From: Methanobrevibacter sp.
Lineage (GTDB): Archaea > Methanobacteriota > Methanobacteria > Methanobacteriales > Methanobacteriaceae
DNA length: 64,000 nucleotides
Direction: 5' to 3'
Assembly: GCF_030539875.1 (NCBI RefSeq)
Contig: NZ_JAUNXI010000008.1
Coordinates: 1-64,000, forward strand
How positions within the stretch are numbered: the first letter of the stretch is position 1; the number at the start of each line of letters is the position of its first letter. Shown here one piece after another: positions 8,398 through 17,686 of the stretch. The position numbers and the translations under genes are program-made. The notes below the pieces were generated by a model. The model saw only the letters and a program-made list of their open reading frames with translations. It was not told the origin of the DNA and did not search any database.

Positions 8398-9417
8398 ATG
8401 TTTGATTTGTCAAAGGACAGGATGGAATCAATAGAAACAATTAAGAAAATTACTGATTATGACGATTATAATGTCTATTCCATTGAAATAAAATATGACT
8501 ATAATATTGATAATGTAACTCCTGTTATCGAAGGAAACCCCGACAGTCAGCAACTGATGGAACTTGCATTTGCAGATGCTCTTCCAGGAGTAGATGTCGA
8601 ATTTGAAGCGCCCGATTACGGATGTTCAGCCTTTACAATGCCTAATGATGAAAAATTTTTATTTGGAAGAAACTACGATTTCGCATTTGATTCATCAGCA
8701 ATGCTGGTGAGGTGCACACCCAAGAAAGGATATAAATCAATAGGATTTGCTGCATTAAGTCATATTTATGATAATGATCCTGAAATAAGCATGAAAACAA
8801 AGGCTTCATGCTTGATTGCACCATATATCTGCTTAGACGGAATCAATGAAAAGGGACTTGGAATAGCGGTACTGACAGAAACAAGCGAACCAACCGTTCA
8901 AAAAACGGGAAAACCTGTTCTGTTAACAACAGTCCTAATCAGATTAATTTTGGATAATGCATCAACAACAGAAGATGCAGTTGAATTAATCAGACAGTAT
9001 GATGTTTTTGCTTCAAGCGGAAGGGATTATCATTTCTACATAACAGATAAAACCGGTGATGGCATGGTAGTGGAATTTGACCCGGAAAAAGAAGAAAGGC
9101 CAATGGTCGTAACTAAATTTAAGGCGGCAACAAATTTCTATGGAATGCATATTGATAAAGTAAAACCGAACAGAATAAATGGGATATATGGAAAAGGAAA
9201 AGAAAGATATGACTCCATAATGGATATAATAGATAATGGCGGAAATGGAATGGCTGACACCTGGAAAGCATTAAAAGCATCAGCACAAGATCCAAATCCT
9301 GAGGATATTACAAGCAATACCCAATGGTCCATTGCATATGATTTGGACAAACTGGAATGTGAAATGACACTGAGAAGACACTGGGATGATATATTAAAGT
9401 TTAAATTAGATGAATAA
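8398..9417 (+). CDS. Ntn-fold linear amide hydrolase, bile salt hydrolase/penicillin acylase-like
   Basis: 339 residues of the choloylglycine hydrolase superfamily. The likely nucleophile is Cys76 in DYGCSAF, followed by Arg91 and Asp94 in GRNYDF; the 15 and 18 residue offsets nearly match bile salt hydrolases. NEKGLGIAVL gives the conserved Asn/Gly segment. The Cys is not at the N-terminus, so about 75 residues must be cut away autocatalytically, as in the acid ceramidase/NAAA and isopenicillin acyltransferase branches. Candidate substrates are conjugated bile acids, N-acyl amino acids or beta-lactam side chains. No signal peptide is present. It is monocistronic with a leader inverted repeat. 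Confidence 0.8.
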   Translation: MFDLSKDRMESIETIKKITDYDDYNVYSIEIKYDYNIDNVTPVIEGNPDSQQLMELAFADALPGVDVEFEAPDYGCSAFTMPNDEKFLFGRNYDFAFDSSAMLVRCTPKKGYKSIGFAALSHIYDNDPEISMKTKASCLIAPYICLDGINEKGLGIAVLTETSEPTVQKTGKPVLLTTVLIRLILDNASTTEDAVELIRQYDVFASSGRDYHFYITDKTGDGMVVEFDPEKEERPMVVTKFKAATNFYGMHIDKVKPNRINGIYGKGKERYDSIMDIIDNGGNGMADTWKALKASAQDPNPEDITSNTQWSIAYDLDKLECEMTLRRHWDDILKFKLDE

Positions 9418-9471
9418 CCGCTTTATATTTCAGTTTATATTGATATTTGCAATATTCCACTTCTGTTCTAG

Positions 9472-9582
9472 CAGATATTGTTGCCATATCCTGAACATGG
9501 AGTATCTGAAATATTAAAGATGGTTATTGACGGATTTAACCATTTCATGATTAATCCATCTGCAAATCAAAAAATCAGATAA
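9472..9582 (+). pseudogene. Possible gene remnant after the amidase
   Basis: A 36-codon open stretch ending at TAA 9580-9582 reads like protein (PYPEHGVSEILKM then a hydrophobic helix) but is preceded by a stop and has no start signal. Its end overlaps the stop of the convergent pyridoxamine kinase. It may be a scar of a lost gene; the family is not recognised. Confidence 0.25.
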
Positions 9583-10477
9583 ACAAGTCTGTTACCTGAC
9601 CCAGAAGTGATTCAAAGTTTACGCCACGGTCCTGAAAGTCAGGCTGTTTTGATGAAACCAACATTGCATCGTGGGTAATGTTTCCTGCAAATTCAACTGC
9701 TTCTGCAAGGTTTTTACCTACCATAACTGCCGCTAAAAGCGCACTTGCATACAAGTCTCCGGTACCGTGCAGCATATATGGCAAAAATTCGTTTGACGCT
9801 TCAACAATGCCCATGTCTTTTCCACCAACGAAATTGCGGATAATGCCGTCTTCACGTTGGATACCTTTCAGCACAACATATTTTGCTCCACGGTCTAAAA
9901 GGGCATTTACAATGCGATGCGCTTCTGCATCATCAATATTTGCACCGCCCCATTTCTCACCAATCGGTTCGCCTAAAATAATGGCTGCTTCTGTAAGGTT
10001 GGGAGTAAGTATGTCCGCTTCACATGCAAGGTCTGCCATGGCCTGACATAATTCATCATTGTAAGTCGGGTATACTTCTCCGTGGTCTGCCATAACCGGA
10101 TCTACGATTTTAAGAGCATGGGGATATGTTTTATAAACGCTTTTGATTACATCAACCTGTTCTTTGGAACCTAAAAATCCTGAATAAATCGCATCTGCAT
10201 CAACACCGATTTCTTTCCAGGTATTTAAGTAATCGTTAAGTATTTCTGTGGTGTCGTGCATGTACCAGTTAGGGTATGCAGTATGATTGGAAAATAAGCC
10301 TGTCGGAACCGGGCAAACATCACAGCCTGCAGCTGAAAGTACTGGAATGGCAATACCAAGTGAACATTTGCCGTATCCACACAAATCGTGAATAGCTACT
10401 ACACGAGGAATATAGTCATCTTTTCTATTATATAAAATTATTTCATCTTTTTTAATATTTTTGTTTTCCTTATTCAT
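9575..10477 (-). CDS. Pyridoxamine/pyridoxal kinase
   Basis: 300 residues, ribokinase-like PfkB-superfamily PdxK/PdxY type. It phosphorylates pyridoxal or pyridoxamine for PLP salvage. Recognisable parts are AIHDLCGYGKCSLG near the N-terminus, the substrate loop PTGLFSNHTAYP, the metal/ATP region VDPVMADHGE, LTPNLTEA, and the catalytic anion hole HGTGDLYASALL where GTGD carries the base Asp. The first 25 residues are a polar extension. It is monocistronic and converges on the amidase region. Confidence 0.9.
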   Translation of the reverse strand: MNKENKNIKKDEIILYNRKDDYIPRVVAIHDLCGYGKCSLGIAIPVLSAAGCDVCPVPTGLFSNHTAYPNWYMHDTTEILNDYLNTWKEIGVDADAIYSGFLGSKEQVDVIKSVYKTYPHALKIVDPVMADHGEVYPTYNDELCQAMADLACEADILTPNLTEAAIILGEPIGEKWGGANIDDAEAHRIVNALLDRGAKYVVLKGIQREDGIIRNFVGGKDMGIVEASNEFLPYMLHGTGDLYASALLAAVMVGKNLAEAVEFAGNITHDAMLVSSKQPDFQDRGVNFESLLGQVTDLFI

Positions 10478-10681
10478 TTTTTACCTCTAGTAAACTATTA
10501 TCTAGTGTTAATATTCATATTAATGTAATTTATAATTTTTGTCCGATGGTTATCTAAAAACATTGGTCTGATTTATTTCAGATAACTTTAATAAGTAGGG
10601 TTATAAATAAATTTTTAAGAAGCATTATGGCAGTTTTAAATGATATGGCCTGATGAAATGACCTGTGTGGGAGATGATAAT

Positions 10682-11059
10682 ATGGTTTATCCGCAATTTT
10701 CAAATTATATTACAATAACAAGCAAAAAAACTAATGAATCTCTAAAACTGAATCAGAAAAGAGTAAAAATCAGAGAAAATGAAAACGGATTAATGGCTAT
10801 AAGCTATATCGGACAGGTATTTGAAATGATGGATTTGGAGAATTTCTTTGCAGATATGCTTTCTTTTGAAAAATTAATTATGGATATTGGAAAAACAGGG
10901 GAGTTTACAGTCAGTTTTAGAGGAATAATCGATGGTAACGGGAAGAATTTCCCTCAAAATTTAGACCATAAAATTATTCTATTGCAGGAACCGACTTGTC
11001 TGGATTCAAGAATCAACGTTCAGGAAACCGGATTTTCAAAATTTAAGAAACGGGAATAA
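10682..11059 (+). CDS. Conserved small protein of unknown function
   Basis: 125 residues from ATG 10682, chosen because GGGAGATGATA precedes it; an upstream ATG at 10640 in the same frame lacks a ribosome site. The protein mixes strands and short helices (VYPQFSNYITITSKKTNES, LMAISYIGQVFEMMDLENF), with no membrane segment or cysteine cluster. Family not recognised. It converges on the next gene with an 8-nt gap. Confidence 0.55.
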   Translation: MVYPQFSNYITITSKKTNESLKLNQKRVKIRENENGLMAISYIGQVFEMMDLENFFADMLSFEKLIMDIGKTGEFTVSFRGIIDGNGKNFPQNLDHKIILLQEPTCLDSRINVQETGFSKFKKRE

Positions 11060-11067
11060 ACATCTAT

Positions 11068-11403
11068 TTAAAGTTCATCTTCAACAGCTTCCCATAAATC
11101 AACAGCCCAACCCTGAGCACCATCAATTACCATATCAAGGAGCCTTACTTTGCCGTCTCTAAAGCGGAATAGCCTGTAGTCCTGCTGAGGTTTTTTAGCG
11201 CTGCCTTCCTTGTTGCAATCAAGATATAGTCCTTCACCATATTCTTCTTCAAAGTCTCCTGCTTTAACAAACTCTCCAACAAGTGAAAATCCATTTTTAA
11301 CGCTTTTATCCAGCTGTTCAACGGTTTTCAACCATCCTCCCTGAGACCTAAATTTTATCTCAGGGTCAATTTTTGTTATTTCTTCTTGCCAATTTAAAAT
11401 CAT
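11068..11403 (-). CDS. Small soluble protein of unknown function, motif-controlled promoter
   Basis: 111 residues from ATG 11403; a TTG at 11412 is too close to the AAGGA ribosome site to be the start. It is acidic, begins LNWQEEITKIDPEIKFRSQGG and ends with DLWEAVEDEL; one cysteine, no membrane segment. Family not recognised. Its promoter carries copy 2 of the 15-bp motif shared with the Panacea and UvrD genes, which is the best clue to its role. Confidence 0.6.
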   Translation of the reverse strand: MILNWQEEITKIDPEIKFRSQGGWLKTVEQLDKSVKNGFSLVGEFVKAGDFEEEYGEGLYLDCNKEGSAKKPQQDYRLFRFRDGKVRLLDMVIDGAQGWAVDLWEAVEDEL

Positions 11404-11465
11404 AGCTATCAAATCCTTGTTTTTATTTTATATTGGAATTTATAAATAAATAAGAAAAGTGCAAG

Positions 11466-11480
11466 AGAGCATTTGAAAAT
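11466..11480 (-). promoter_or_regulatory. Shared promoter motif, copy 2 (unknown protein gene)
   Basis: AGAGCATTTGAAAAT on the plus strand, identical to copy 1. It lies 62 nt upstream of the ATG at 11403 and just upstream of a TATA-like CTTATTTATTTATAAAT on the minus strand. The plus-strand neighbour is RNase III, so the element could in principle act on both. Confidence 0.55.
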
Positions 11481-11553
11481 AAATGTTGTAGGTTAGTTAT
11501 ATATAAGTAAAAATTCATAACTAATTATTGTATTAATTAATTTGGGCTGGTTT

Positions 11554-12225
11554 ATGAATTTATATGAAAAATTTGGTATAAAAACTGATAATGAACATTT
11601 ATATGATATTGCATTTACTCATGGTTCCTACTCCACCAATCATAATCTGGATTATAATTATGAACGTTTGGAGTTCCTGGGAGATTCTGTTTTAGGTGTA
11701 ATAGTTTCGGAATATTTGTATAAGTTGTATCCTCACTATGAGGAAGGTAAATTAACAAAACTGCGGGCAAACTATGTCTGTCAAGTTGCATTAATCCATT
11801 ATTCTCATGAATTGGGGCTGGATGAATATCTTAAAATAGCCAGTGTTGAATCGAATTTAACAAAAAATGAGATATTGTCCATAACTGCAGATATCTTCGA
11901 ATCATTTTTAGGAGCAATATTCCTTGATCAGGGATGGGATTTTGCAAAGCAGTTTGTGGCAAATTCCATTTTTAAATATATTGACGAGCATAAGATATTC
12001 TTCGCAGATTATAAATCTGCAATGAAAGAATACGGAGATGTTAAAGAGTTGGATATTTCCTATAAAATTTTAGAGGAATACGGAGTGCCTCACGACAAAA
12101 CATTCATCATAGCAATCATGATTGATGATGTGGAAATGGGTGTTGGAAAAGGTAAAAATAAAAAAGAAGCAGAACAAGCAGCTGCAAAAATAGCTATTGA
12201 AAAATTAAATATTAAGGTGTTTTAA
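11554..12225 (+). CDS. rnc: Ribonuclease III
   Basis: 223 residues from ATG 11554 (an in-frame TTG at 11542 is the alternative). It cuts double-stranded RNA. The signature ERLEFLGDSVLG with catalytic Glu and Asp is intact, as is TADIFESFLGAIFLD with the second acidic pair. A double-stranded RNA-binding domain fills about 152-220, ending GKGKNKKEAEQAAAKIAI. This bacterial-type enzyme is rare in archaea and was probably acquired. Its TAA is followed directly by the metX ATG, so the two genes are cotranscribed and likely translationally coupled. Confidence 0.93.
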   Translation: MNLYEKFGIKTDNEHLYDIAFTHGSYSTNHNLDYNYERLEFLGDSVLGVIVSEYLYKLYPHYEEGKLTKLRANYVCQVALIHYSHELGLDEYLKIASVESNLTKNEILSITADIFESFLGAIFLDQGWDFAKQFVANSIFKYIDEHKIFFADYKSAMKEYGDVKELDISYKILEEYGVPHDKTFIIAIMIDDVEMGVGKGKNKKEAEQAAAKIAIEKLNIKVF

Positions 12226-13692
12226 ATGAATAAGGAATCTGTCGGTATTGTTGAAACTGAATATCTTAGTATATCAGACCCAATCAGATTAGATAGTGGA
12301 GAAACACTTGAAGAGATTACTGTTGCTTATGAAACTTATGGGGAACTCAATAAAGAAAAATCCAATGCCATTTTAATTTGCCATGCTCTGACCGGTGATG
12401 CTCATGCTGCAGGATGGCACGAGGGAGATAAAAAACCCGGATGGTGGGAAATGGTAATCGGCCCTGGAAAAGCGTTGGATAGTGAAAAATACTTTATAAT
12501 ATGTTCTAATGTACTTGGGGGATGTAAGGGAACAACAGGTCCAAGTTCAATCAATCCCAAAACAGGTAAGGAGTACGGTCTTGATTTTCCGGTAATTACA
12601 ATTAATGACATGGTTAAAGTTCAAAAAGAGTTAGTTGCTTCTTTTGGAATTAATCAGTTGTTTGCGGTTATCGGAGGGTCTATGGGTGGAATGCAGGTTC
12701 TTGAATGGATGGTATCCTACCCGTCAATGATGAAAAAGGCAATACCTATAGCTACAGCAGCAAGGTCTTCACCTCAGCAGATAGCCTTTAATGCGGTAGG
12801 CCGTCAGTCTATATTTTCAGACCCTGAATGGAACAACGGAAATTACTATGAAACCGGAGAAATCCCTAGAAACGGTCTGTCTCTGGCACGTATGATTGCT
12901 CATATTACCTATTTAAGCGATGAATCAATGGATATTAAATTTGGACGCGGCCTTCAGGACAAGGATGAAATAAGCTATGACTTTACACTTGATTTTCAAG
13001 TTGAAAGCTATTTAAAACATCAGGGCGAAACTTTTGTAAAACGTTTTGATGCGAATAGCTATCTGTTCATAACAAAAGCAGTTGATTTGTTTGACCTTTC
13101 CATTAATGACTCTTTAATTGATGGATTTAAAGGCATTGAATCCAAAATTAAAATTATTTCTGTTGATTCAGATTGGCTATATCCAACCGAGCAGAGTATG
13201 GACATTGTAACTGCCCTTAATGCTAACAATGTTGAGGTATCCTTTTCAGAAATAAAGTCCAACTATGGTCATGATGCCTTTTTACTTGAAAGAGGACAAC
13301 TCAATTATATTTTCTCCAATTTCTTATCAGAAAATGTTGTTGGGGATTTGATGATGGAAAAAGTCGCCACAATTAAGGAAAATTCAAATGTTGTAGAAGC
13401 GGCTAAACTAATGCTGGACAAGCATGTAACTCATATTCCGGTTGTTACTGACAGTTGCCAACTTATCGGAATTGTTACAAGCTGGGATCTGTCTAAATCC
13501 ATTGCGACAAAATCCAATCATCTAAAGGACATAATGACAAAAGATGTCCATTACTGTAATGCAGATGATCCTATTGAGGAAATCTCACGTAAAATGCGTA
13601 AGTTTGACATATCCTGTCTTCCTGTAGTTAATGAAGACATGAAGGTTGTAGGCATTATTACAACCGATCAGATTAGTAATTTAATAAGTTAA
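12226..13692 (+). CDS. metX: Homoserine O-acetyltransferase fused to two CBS domains
   Basis: 488 residues. Residues 1 to about 370 form the alpha/beta-hydrolase MetX, which acetylates homoserine for methionine synthesis: [13 protein letters not shown], nucleophile Ser in [12 protein letters not shown], Asp in DSDWLYP and His in [10 protein letters not shown]. Residues about 375-488 are two CBS repeats ([20 protein letters not shown] and [19 protein letters not shown]), which usually bind AdoMet or adenine nucleotides, suggesting feedback control. This fusion is known in methanogens. It abuts rnc. Confidence 0.93.
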   Translation: MNKESVGIVETEYLSISDPIRLDSGETLEEITVAYETYGELNKEKSNAILICHALTGDAHAAGWHEGDKKPGWWEMVIGPGKALDSEKYFIICSNVLGGCKGTTGPSSINPKTGKEYGLDFPVITINDMVKVQKELVASFGINQLFAVIGGSMGGMQVLEWMVSYPSMMKKAIPIATAARSSPQQIAFNAVGRQSIFSDPEWNNGNYYETGEIPRNGLSLARMIAHITYLSDESMDIKFGRGLQDKDEISYDFTLDFQVESYLKHQGETFVKRFDANSYLFITKAVDLFDLSINDSLIDGFKGIESKIKIISVDSDWLYPTEQSMDIVTALNANNVEVSFSEIKSNYGHDAFLLERGQLNYIFSNFLSENVVGDLMMEKVATIKENSNVVEAAKLMLDKHVTHIPVVTDSCQLIGIVTSWDLSKSIATKSNHLKDIMTKDVHYCNADDPIEEISRKMRKFDISCLPVVNEDMKVVGIITTDQISNLIS

Positions 13693-13721
13693 ATTACTTC
13701 TTTTTTTATTATTTCAATTTT

Positions 13722-14429
13722 TTGGAGTCGTTTATTATTTCTCGTAAATCTAAGTTTATTGATGGCGCTAAAAAGGCTATTCCAATCACATTTGGATATA
13801 TTCCAATGGGGATTGGCTATGCTGCTATAGCTATTAAGGCAGGTATGACTCCTCTGCAGACAGTTTCAATGTCTTTTTTAGTTTATGCAGGTGCAGGTCA
13901 AATCATTGCCGCTTCAATGGTTTTAGGCGGAGCCAGTGTGATTGCAATTGTTTTAACTAACTTTGTAGTAAATTTAAGGTATTTTGTAATGTCAACATGT
14001 GTTTTAAATAAAGTTGAGAAATCAAGTTTGCCTTTAAATATCCTGTCTGCTCATTTGACTGTTGATGAATCCTTTGCAATGTTTTCATTAAGCGAAGATT
14101 CAAGCATATGGATTTATCTGGGAATTGCACTAACAGCATGGCTTTCATGGTGTTTGGGGGCAGGAATAGGTGTGGTTATATTGGATATGCTTCCTGTTAT
14201 CGTTACAAATAGTTTTAATATTTCCCTTTATGCATTATTTGTTGCAATTCTGATTCCTGCCATAAAGGAAAGCAAACAGATTGCACTTTTAGTTGCAGTA
14301 ACTGCAGTTTTAAATGTGGTCTTATCACAATTTCTGGGAAACTGGTCACTGATTGTTTCAACACTTCTTGGTGCGGCAGCTGGAATGCATATTGTCGATG
14401 ATGGATATCTGCTTTCAGGTGATGCCTAA
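13722..14429 (+). CDS. azlC: AzlC family branched-chain amino acid exporter subunit
   Basis: 235 residues with about six to eight membrane segments and the AzlC opening AIPITFGYIPMGIGYAAIAI. With AzlD it exports branched-chain amino acids. The annotated start TTG 13722 overlaps its own possible ribosome site GGAG (13724-13727); an initiation slightly downstream, even at a rare ATT (13734 or 13737), would fit the spacing better. It overlaps azlD by one base (TAATG). Confidence 0.88.
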   Translation: MESFIISRKSKFIDGAKKAIPITFGYIPMGIGYAAIAIKAGMTPLQTVSMSFLVYAGAGQIIAASMVLGGASVIAIVLTNFVVNLRYFVMSTCVLNKVEKSSLPLNILSAHLTVDESFAMFSLSEDSSIWIYLGIALTAWLSWCLGAGIGVVILDMLPVIVTNSFNISLYALFVAILIPAIKESKQIALLVAVTAVLNVVLSQFLGNWSLIVSTLLGAAAGMHIVDDGYLLSGDA

Positions 14430-14743
14430 TGAATTATGTGGATCTGGTTGTTTTAGGCTGTGCTATTGTAACATTTGTTCCAAGGTTAATTCCGGCTTTG
14501 TTTATCGATAAACTTAATTTCTCACCAAAAGTTGAGAAGTTCTTAAATTTAATCCCGTATACGGCTCTTGCAGCTTTAATATGTCCGGGAGTACTGACTG
14601 TTGATAATCAGTTGTGGTATATTGGATTGATTGGAGCTGTTGTGGCTGCAGGACTTGCCTGGAAGAAAGTTCCCCTTGGGGCTATTGTAATTTTAACTGT
14701 GGCTGTTTTGATAATGGTTTATTCAATTGTTCCATTTTTCTAA
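14429..14743 (+). CDS. azlD: AzlD family transporter subunit
   Basis: 104 residues with four hydrophobic segments, the small partner of AzlC. It has the family features PRLIPALF near residue 20 and a conserved KFLNLIPYTALAAL segment. The start ATG shares its first base with the azlC stop codon, so translation is coupled. The pair lies directly after metX, consistent with an amino-acid theme. Confidence 0.88.
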   Translation: MNYVDLVVLGCAIVTFVPRLIPALFIDKLNFSPKVEKFLNLIPYTALAALICPGVLTVDNQLWYIGLIGAVVAAGLAWKKVPLGAIVILTVAVLIMVYSIVPFF

Positions 14744-14783
14744 TTTTTAAGATTCCAAGTAAAACAGATAAAAGGATGCTTGC

Positions 14784-15518
14784 TTAAACATCCTTGAGGC
14801 TAAAGTAAATATATGAGATGGCTATTCCAAATAGAAAGGTTATGGCTATTGCAAGTAATGGTGTGGTTATTCTGCAGGGATATTGGGATACTGTGTTTGA
14901 ACTAACAATATATGAAGCCATCCACGGCAAATATGGACCCCAACTGCAACTATAACTTAATAAGTTTGCAAGGATTAACACTGATCCAGCAATCATCGAT
15001 GGAACAATATTTTTCATAATCATTGATAGGAATATAAAAGGGGTCATCACTAAAGAGAGCAAAAATCCGCCAAATAACATTTCACCAAGATAATGCAGTG
15101 CCATATTTAAGGTTAGGCCGACTCCACCTCCTAAAAAACCGAAGATGAGAGTTCCTATAAAAGTAACGCCAAACAATAATAATGTCCAAATTAGGAATAC
15201 TATATATTTTCCAATCAAATACTCAAAGTCAGATATTGGGCTTGTTAATACCAATTTTAAGGTGTGTTCGTTGTATTCTCTGCCTATTAAATAAGAAATA
15301 ATGATGCATAGGATAAATACTGCAAATAAACCTGTCATATATAGATTTGTTTCAATGAACATTTCTGAAAACTTTAAAATAAAGCTTGGAGTGTCTGATC
15401 TCATTTCTAAAACTCCCATATACATTAGAAAGGGAGGTATAAGTCCGCTTAATAAACTTAAAAAGAACAGTTTTGAATTTTTTAGTTTTATAAATTCAGT
15501 TTGAATAAAAATTAACAT
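14784..15518 (-). CDS. ABC transporter permease (ABC-2, lantibiotic-immunity type), subunit 2
   Basis: 244 residues with six membrane segments; third gene of an ABC operon. Start ATG 15518 has AGGTGAT in the right place, while the upstream GTG 15527 does not. The opening FIQTEFIKLKNSKLFFL and REYNEHTLKLVLTSPIS are typical of BcrB/LanE-LanG permeases. It is a diverged paralogue of the next gene; together they would make the membrane channel for drug or peptide export. Confidence 0.83.
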   Translation of the reverse strand: MLIFIQTEFIKLKNSKLFFLSLLSGLIPPFLMYMGVLEMRSDTPSFILKFSEMFIETNLYMTGLFAVFILCIIISYLIGREYNEHTLKLVLTSPISDFEYLIGKYIVFLIWTLLLFGVTFIGTLIFGFLGGGVGLTLNMALHYLGEMLFGGFLLSLVMTPFIFLSMIMKNIVPSMIAGSVLILANLLSYSCSWGPYLPWMASYIVSSNTVSQYPCRITTPLLAIAITFLFGIAISYIYFSLKDV

Positions 15519-15527
15519 TAAAATCAC

Positions 15528-16262
15528 CTATAACCTAAGATCTTTTTTTGTTAAATAAAGATATGATAAACTTAAACCTACAATGAAAGTTGCTGAAATA
15601 ATAAAAAAGACAATAAACGGATCAGTTGTATAATTAGCTATTTCCCCTGCAGATGCGATAGCCGGAAGAGTCCATGGCCAGTATATTGCTTGACTGTGGC
15701 CATATGCGATTATATTTCCAAATGTTAAAATTGCAGCAGCAATCATTGCCGGAACCATATTCTTCATCAGCATTGAAATAAATATCAGTGGGCTCATAAC
15801 TAGGAATAATAAAAACCCTCCAAATATCATTTCACTAAAATACTTTAAAATCAAATCAACACTTATTCCAACTGTTCCAGTAATATATGAAAGCAATAAT
15901 GAAGCTATAAAGCATACGGTACATAATATTAAAATCCAAATTAAAAATGCAACTGATTTACCCAGCAAATATTTAGCTCTTGAAATCGGAGTAGGTAAAA
16001 CTGATTTTATTGTATGTTCACTGAACTCGCGGCTAAAGAGATAAGCTACTGCAATTGTTATAAGAAGAACTCCGAAAATACATAGCATATATAAATTTGT
16101 TTGACTTGAAAGGAGTGCAAAAGTAATAGGCTCTCCATAATCCAGCCTTCCGGATAATCCTAAATGAACAAGTAAAGCTGGAGTTATTGAAGCAAGCAGG
16201 CTTAATAAAAATATTTTGGAATTTTTCAATTTAAAAAACTCCATTCTAACAAAGTTAAGCAT
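15528..16262 (-). CDS. ABC transporter permease, subunit 1
   Basis: 244 residues with six membrane segments, starting at ATG 16262 inside the end of the ATPase gene (8-nt overlap); the longer frame upstream runs inside the ATPase. It shares MEFFKLKNSKIFLLSLL and the cytoplasmic REFSEHTIKSVLPTPIS with its paralogue. Two related permeases plus one ATPase is the LanFEG/BcrABC layout that pumps bacteriocins or bacitracin-like compounds out of the membrane. Confidence 0.83.
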   Translation of the reverse strand: MLNFVRMEFFKLKNSKIFLLSLLASITPALLVHLGLSGRLDYGEPITFALLSSQTNLYMLCIFGVLLITIAVAYLFSREFSEHTIKSVLPTPISRAKYLLGKSVAFLIWILILCTVCFIASLLLSYITGTVGISVDLILKYFSEMIFGGFLLFLVMSPLIFISMLMKNMVPAMIAAAILTFGNIIAYGHSQAIYWPWTLPAIASAGEIANYTTDPFIVFFIISATFIVGLSLSYLYLTKKDLRL

Positions 16263-17202
16263 AAATTTCACCGTATCTTTCTTTTTTCTCAATCAATTTT
16301 GTGAAGTATTCTTCTAGACTTTCTTCAGATATGGACACTTCATTTACTTTAATTCCAGATTTTACAAAAGCTTCGTTAAAATCAGACCTTAAATCTAGAT
16401 TAGTAAATAAGCTGATTCTATTTGAAATGGAATCAACTGAATAGTCAATGCCTTCTTTCAAGTCTAACTTCTTCATTATATGATAAGCCGAATCAATGTC
16501 TGAAACTTCAAATTCAACATGTTTATCTAATTTTTCATGCAGTTGGTTCATGGATACTTCTTCAATTAATAATCCATCATCCATTACTCCAATAACATCT
16601 GCAATAGCTTCAATTTCACTTAAAATATGGCTTGAAATCAGTATTGTAGTTTCATATTCTTCAGACAATCTTTTTAGTAGTTTCCTTATTTCTTTGATTC
16701 CTATGGGATCTAAACCGTTAATCGGTTCATCAAGAATTAAAATCTCTGGATTATGCATAATAGCTGCAGCTATGCCTAATCTTTGTTTCATGCCCAATGA
16801 AAAGTTTTTAAATTTTTTGTCTTTTGCATGAGATAGAGAAACAATTTCTAATGCCCTGTTTATGTCTTCTTTTTTGTAGTTTCCTCTAAGTTTTGCAAAG
16901 ACTTTCAAATTATCGAATGCAGACAGATTTTCATAAAATCCTGGTGTTTCGATAATGGAACCGATTTTTGAATAAATTTCCTTTGGATCTTGTTTGTAAT
17001 GCTTGCCAAAGAAAAATATCTCGCCATCACTAGGTTTTGCAAGATTTAAAAGCATACACATTGTAGTAGTTTTTCCAGCTCCATTTTTCCCAAGTAATCC
17101 GTAGATTTTTCCTTTTTCAATTTTCAGGTCTAGAGAATTTACTGCATACTGTTTTCCAAATTTTTTTCTAAGTCTTTTTGTCTCAATTATATATTCAACC
17201 AT
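16255..17202 (-). CDS. ABC transporter ATPase, BcrA/LanF type
   Basis: 315 residues. Walker A is GLLGKNGAGKTTT, the signature FSLGMKQRLG, Walker B ILILDEPINGLDP, and the switch His is in LISSHILSEIEAI. The C-terminal 90 residues are the extra regulatory domain found in BcrA-like ATPases. First gene of the three-gene operon, with AGAGGTT before the ATG. It is transcribed away from the XRE regulator across a 480-nt gap, so that regulator could control it. Confidence 0.9.
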   Translation of the reverse strand: MVEYIIETKRLRKKFGKQYAVNSLDLKIEKGKIYGLLGKNGAGKTTTMCMLLNLAKPSDGEIFFFGKHYKQDPKEIYSKIGSIIETPGFYENLSAFDNLKVFAKLRGNYKKEDINRALEIVSLSHAKDKKFKNFSLGMKQRLGIAAAIMHNPEILILDEPINGLDPIGIKEIRKLLKRLSEEYETTILISSHILSEIEAIADVIGVMDDGLLIEEVSMNQLHEKLDKHVEFEVSDIDSAYHIMKKLDLKEGIDYSVDSISNRISLFTNLDLRSDFNEAFVKSGIKVNEVSISEESLEEYFTKLIEKKERYGEIYA

Positions 17203-17686
17203 TTTAATAACCTCTAACTGATAAAAGATAGCTTTAAATTAAGAATTCAAATATTAAAATAGGTTTTATATAATTATTTATGCGCATAATAATTTTTTTT
17301 TAAACCTGTGCAATATATCATTATCATCTTGTTAAGTATTGTTTACAAAAGTTATAAATACATTGCATATGTTAATCATTATTTACATAGTATATAAATC
17401 TTTCTATCAACAATTTTTTAATAAATCCTTAATAAAATTACATTTAATTTTAAATAATTAATTAGTAGTCTATTTAATAATTAAATAATAATCTATAATT
17501 AATATTTATTTAAACTAATGTTGTTAATACTGTTTTTAATGATTTTATTTAATATTATTAAATAAATAAAAAATAGTAACCTTTATATATTAGGTAATAT
17601 AACATTAACATAAGTAATAATGTTTTAACATAATTGCTTAGATACTTAAATACATTTAATTAAATTAAATTAATTTGTGGATTATT
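17203..17686. promoter_or_regulatory. Long divergent promoter region between ABC operon and XRE regulator
   Basis: 484 nt with no gene, extremely AT-rich. Near the right end a TATA box (TTTATATAT, about 17582) is followed by AACATTA (17601-17607) and TAATGTT (17618-17624), perfect inverted arms with a 10-bp spacer. That is where a repressor would block transcription start, so it is a likely operator of the XRE protein. The left part probably holds the ABC promoter. Confidence 0.5.
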
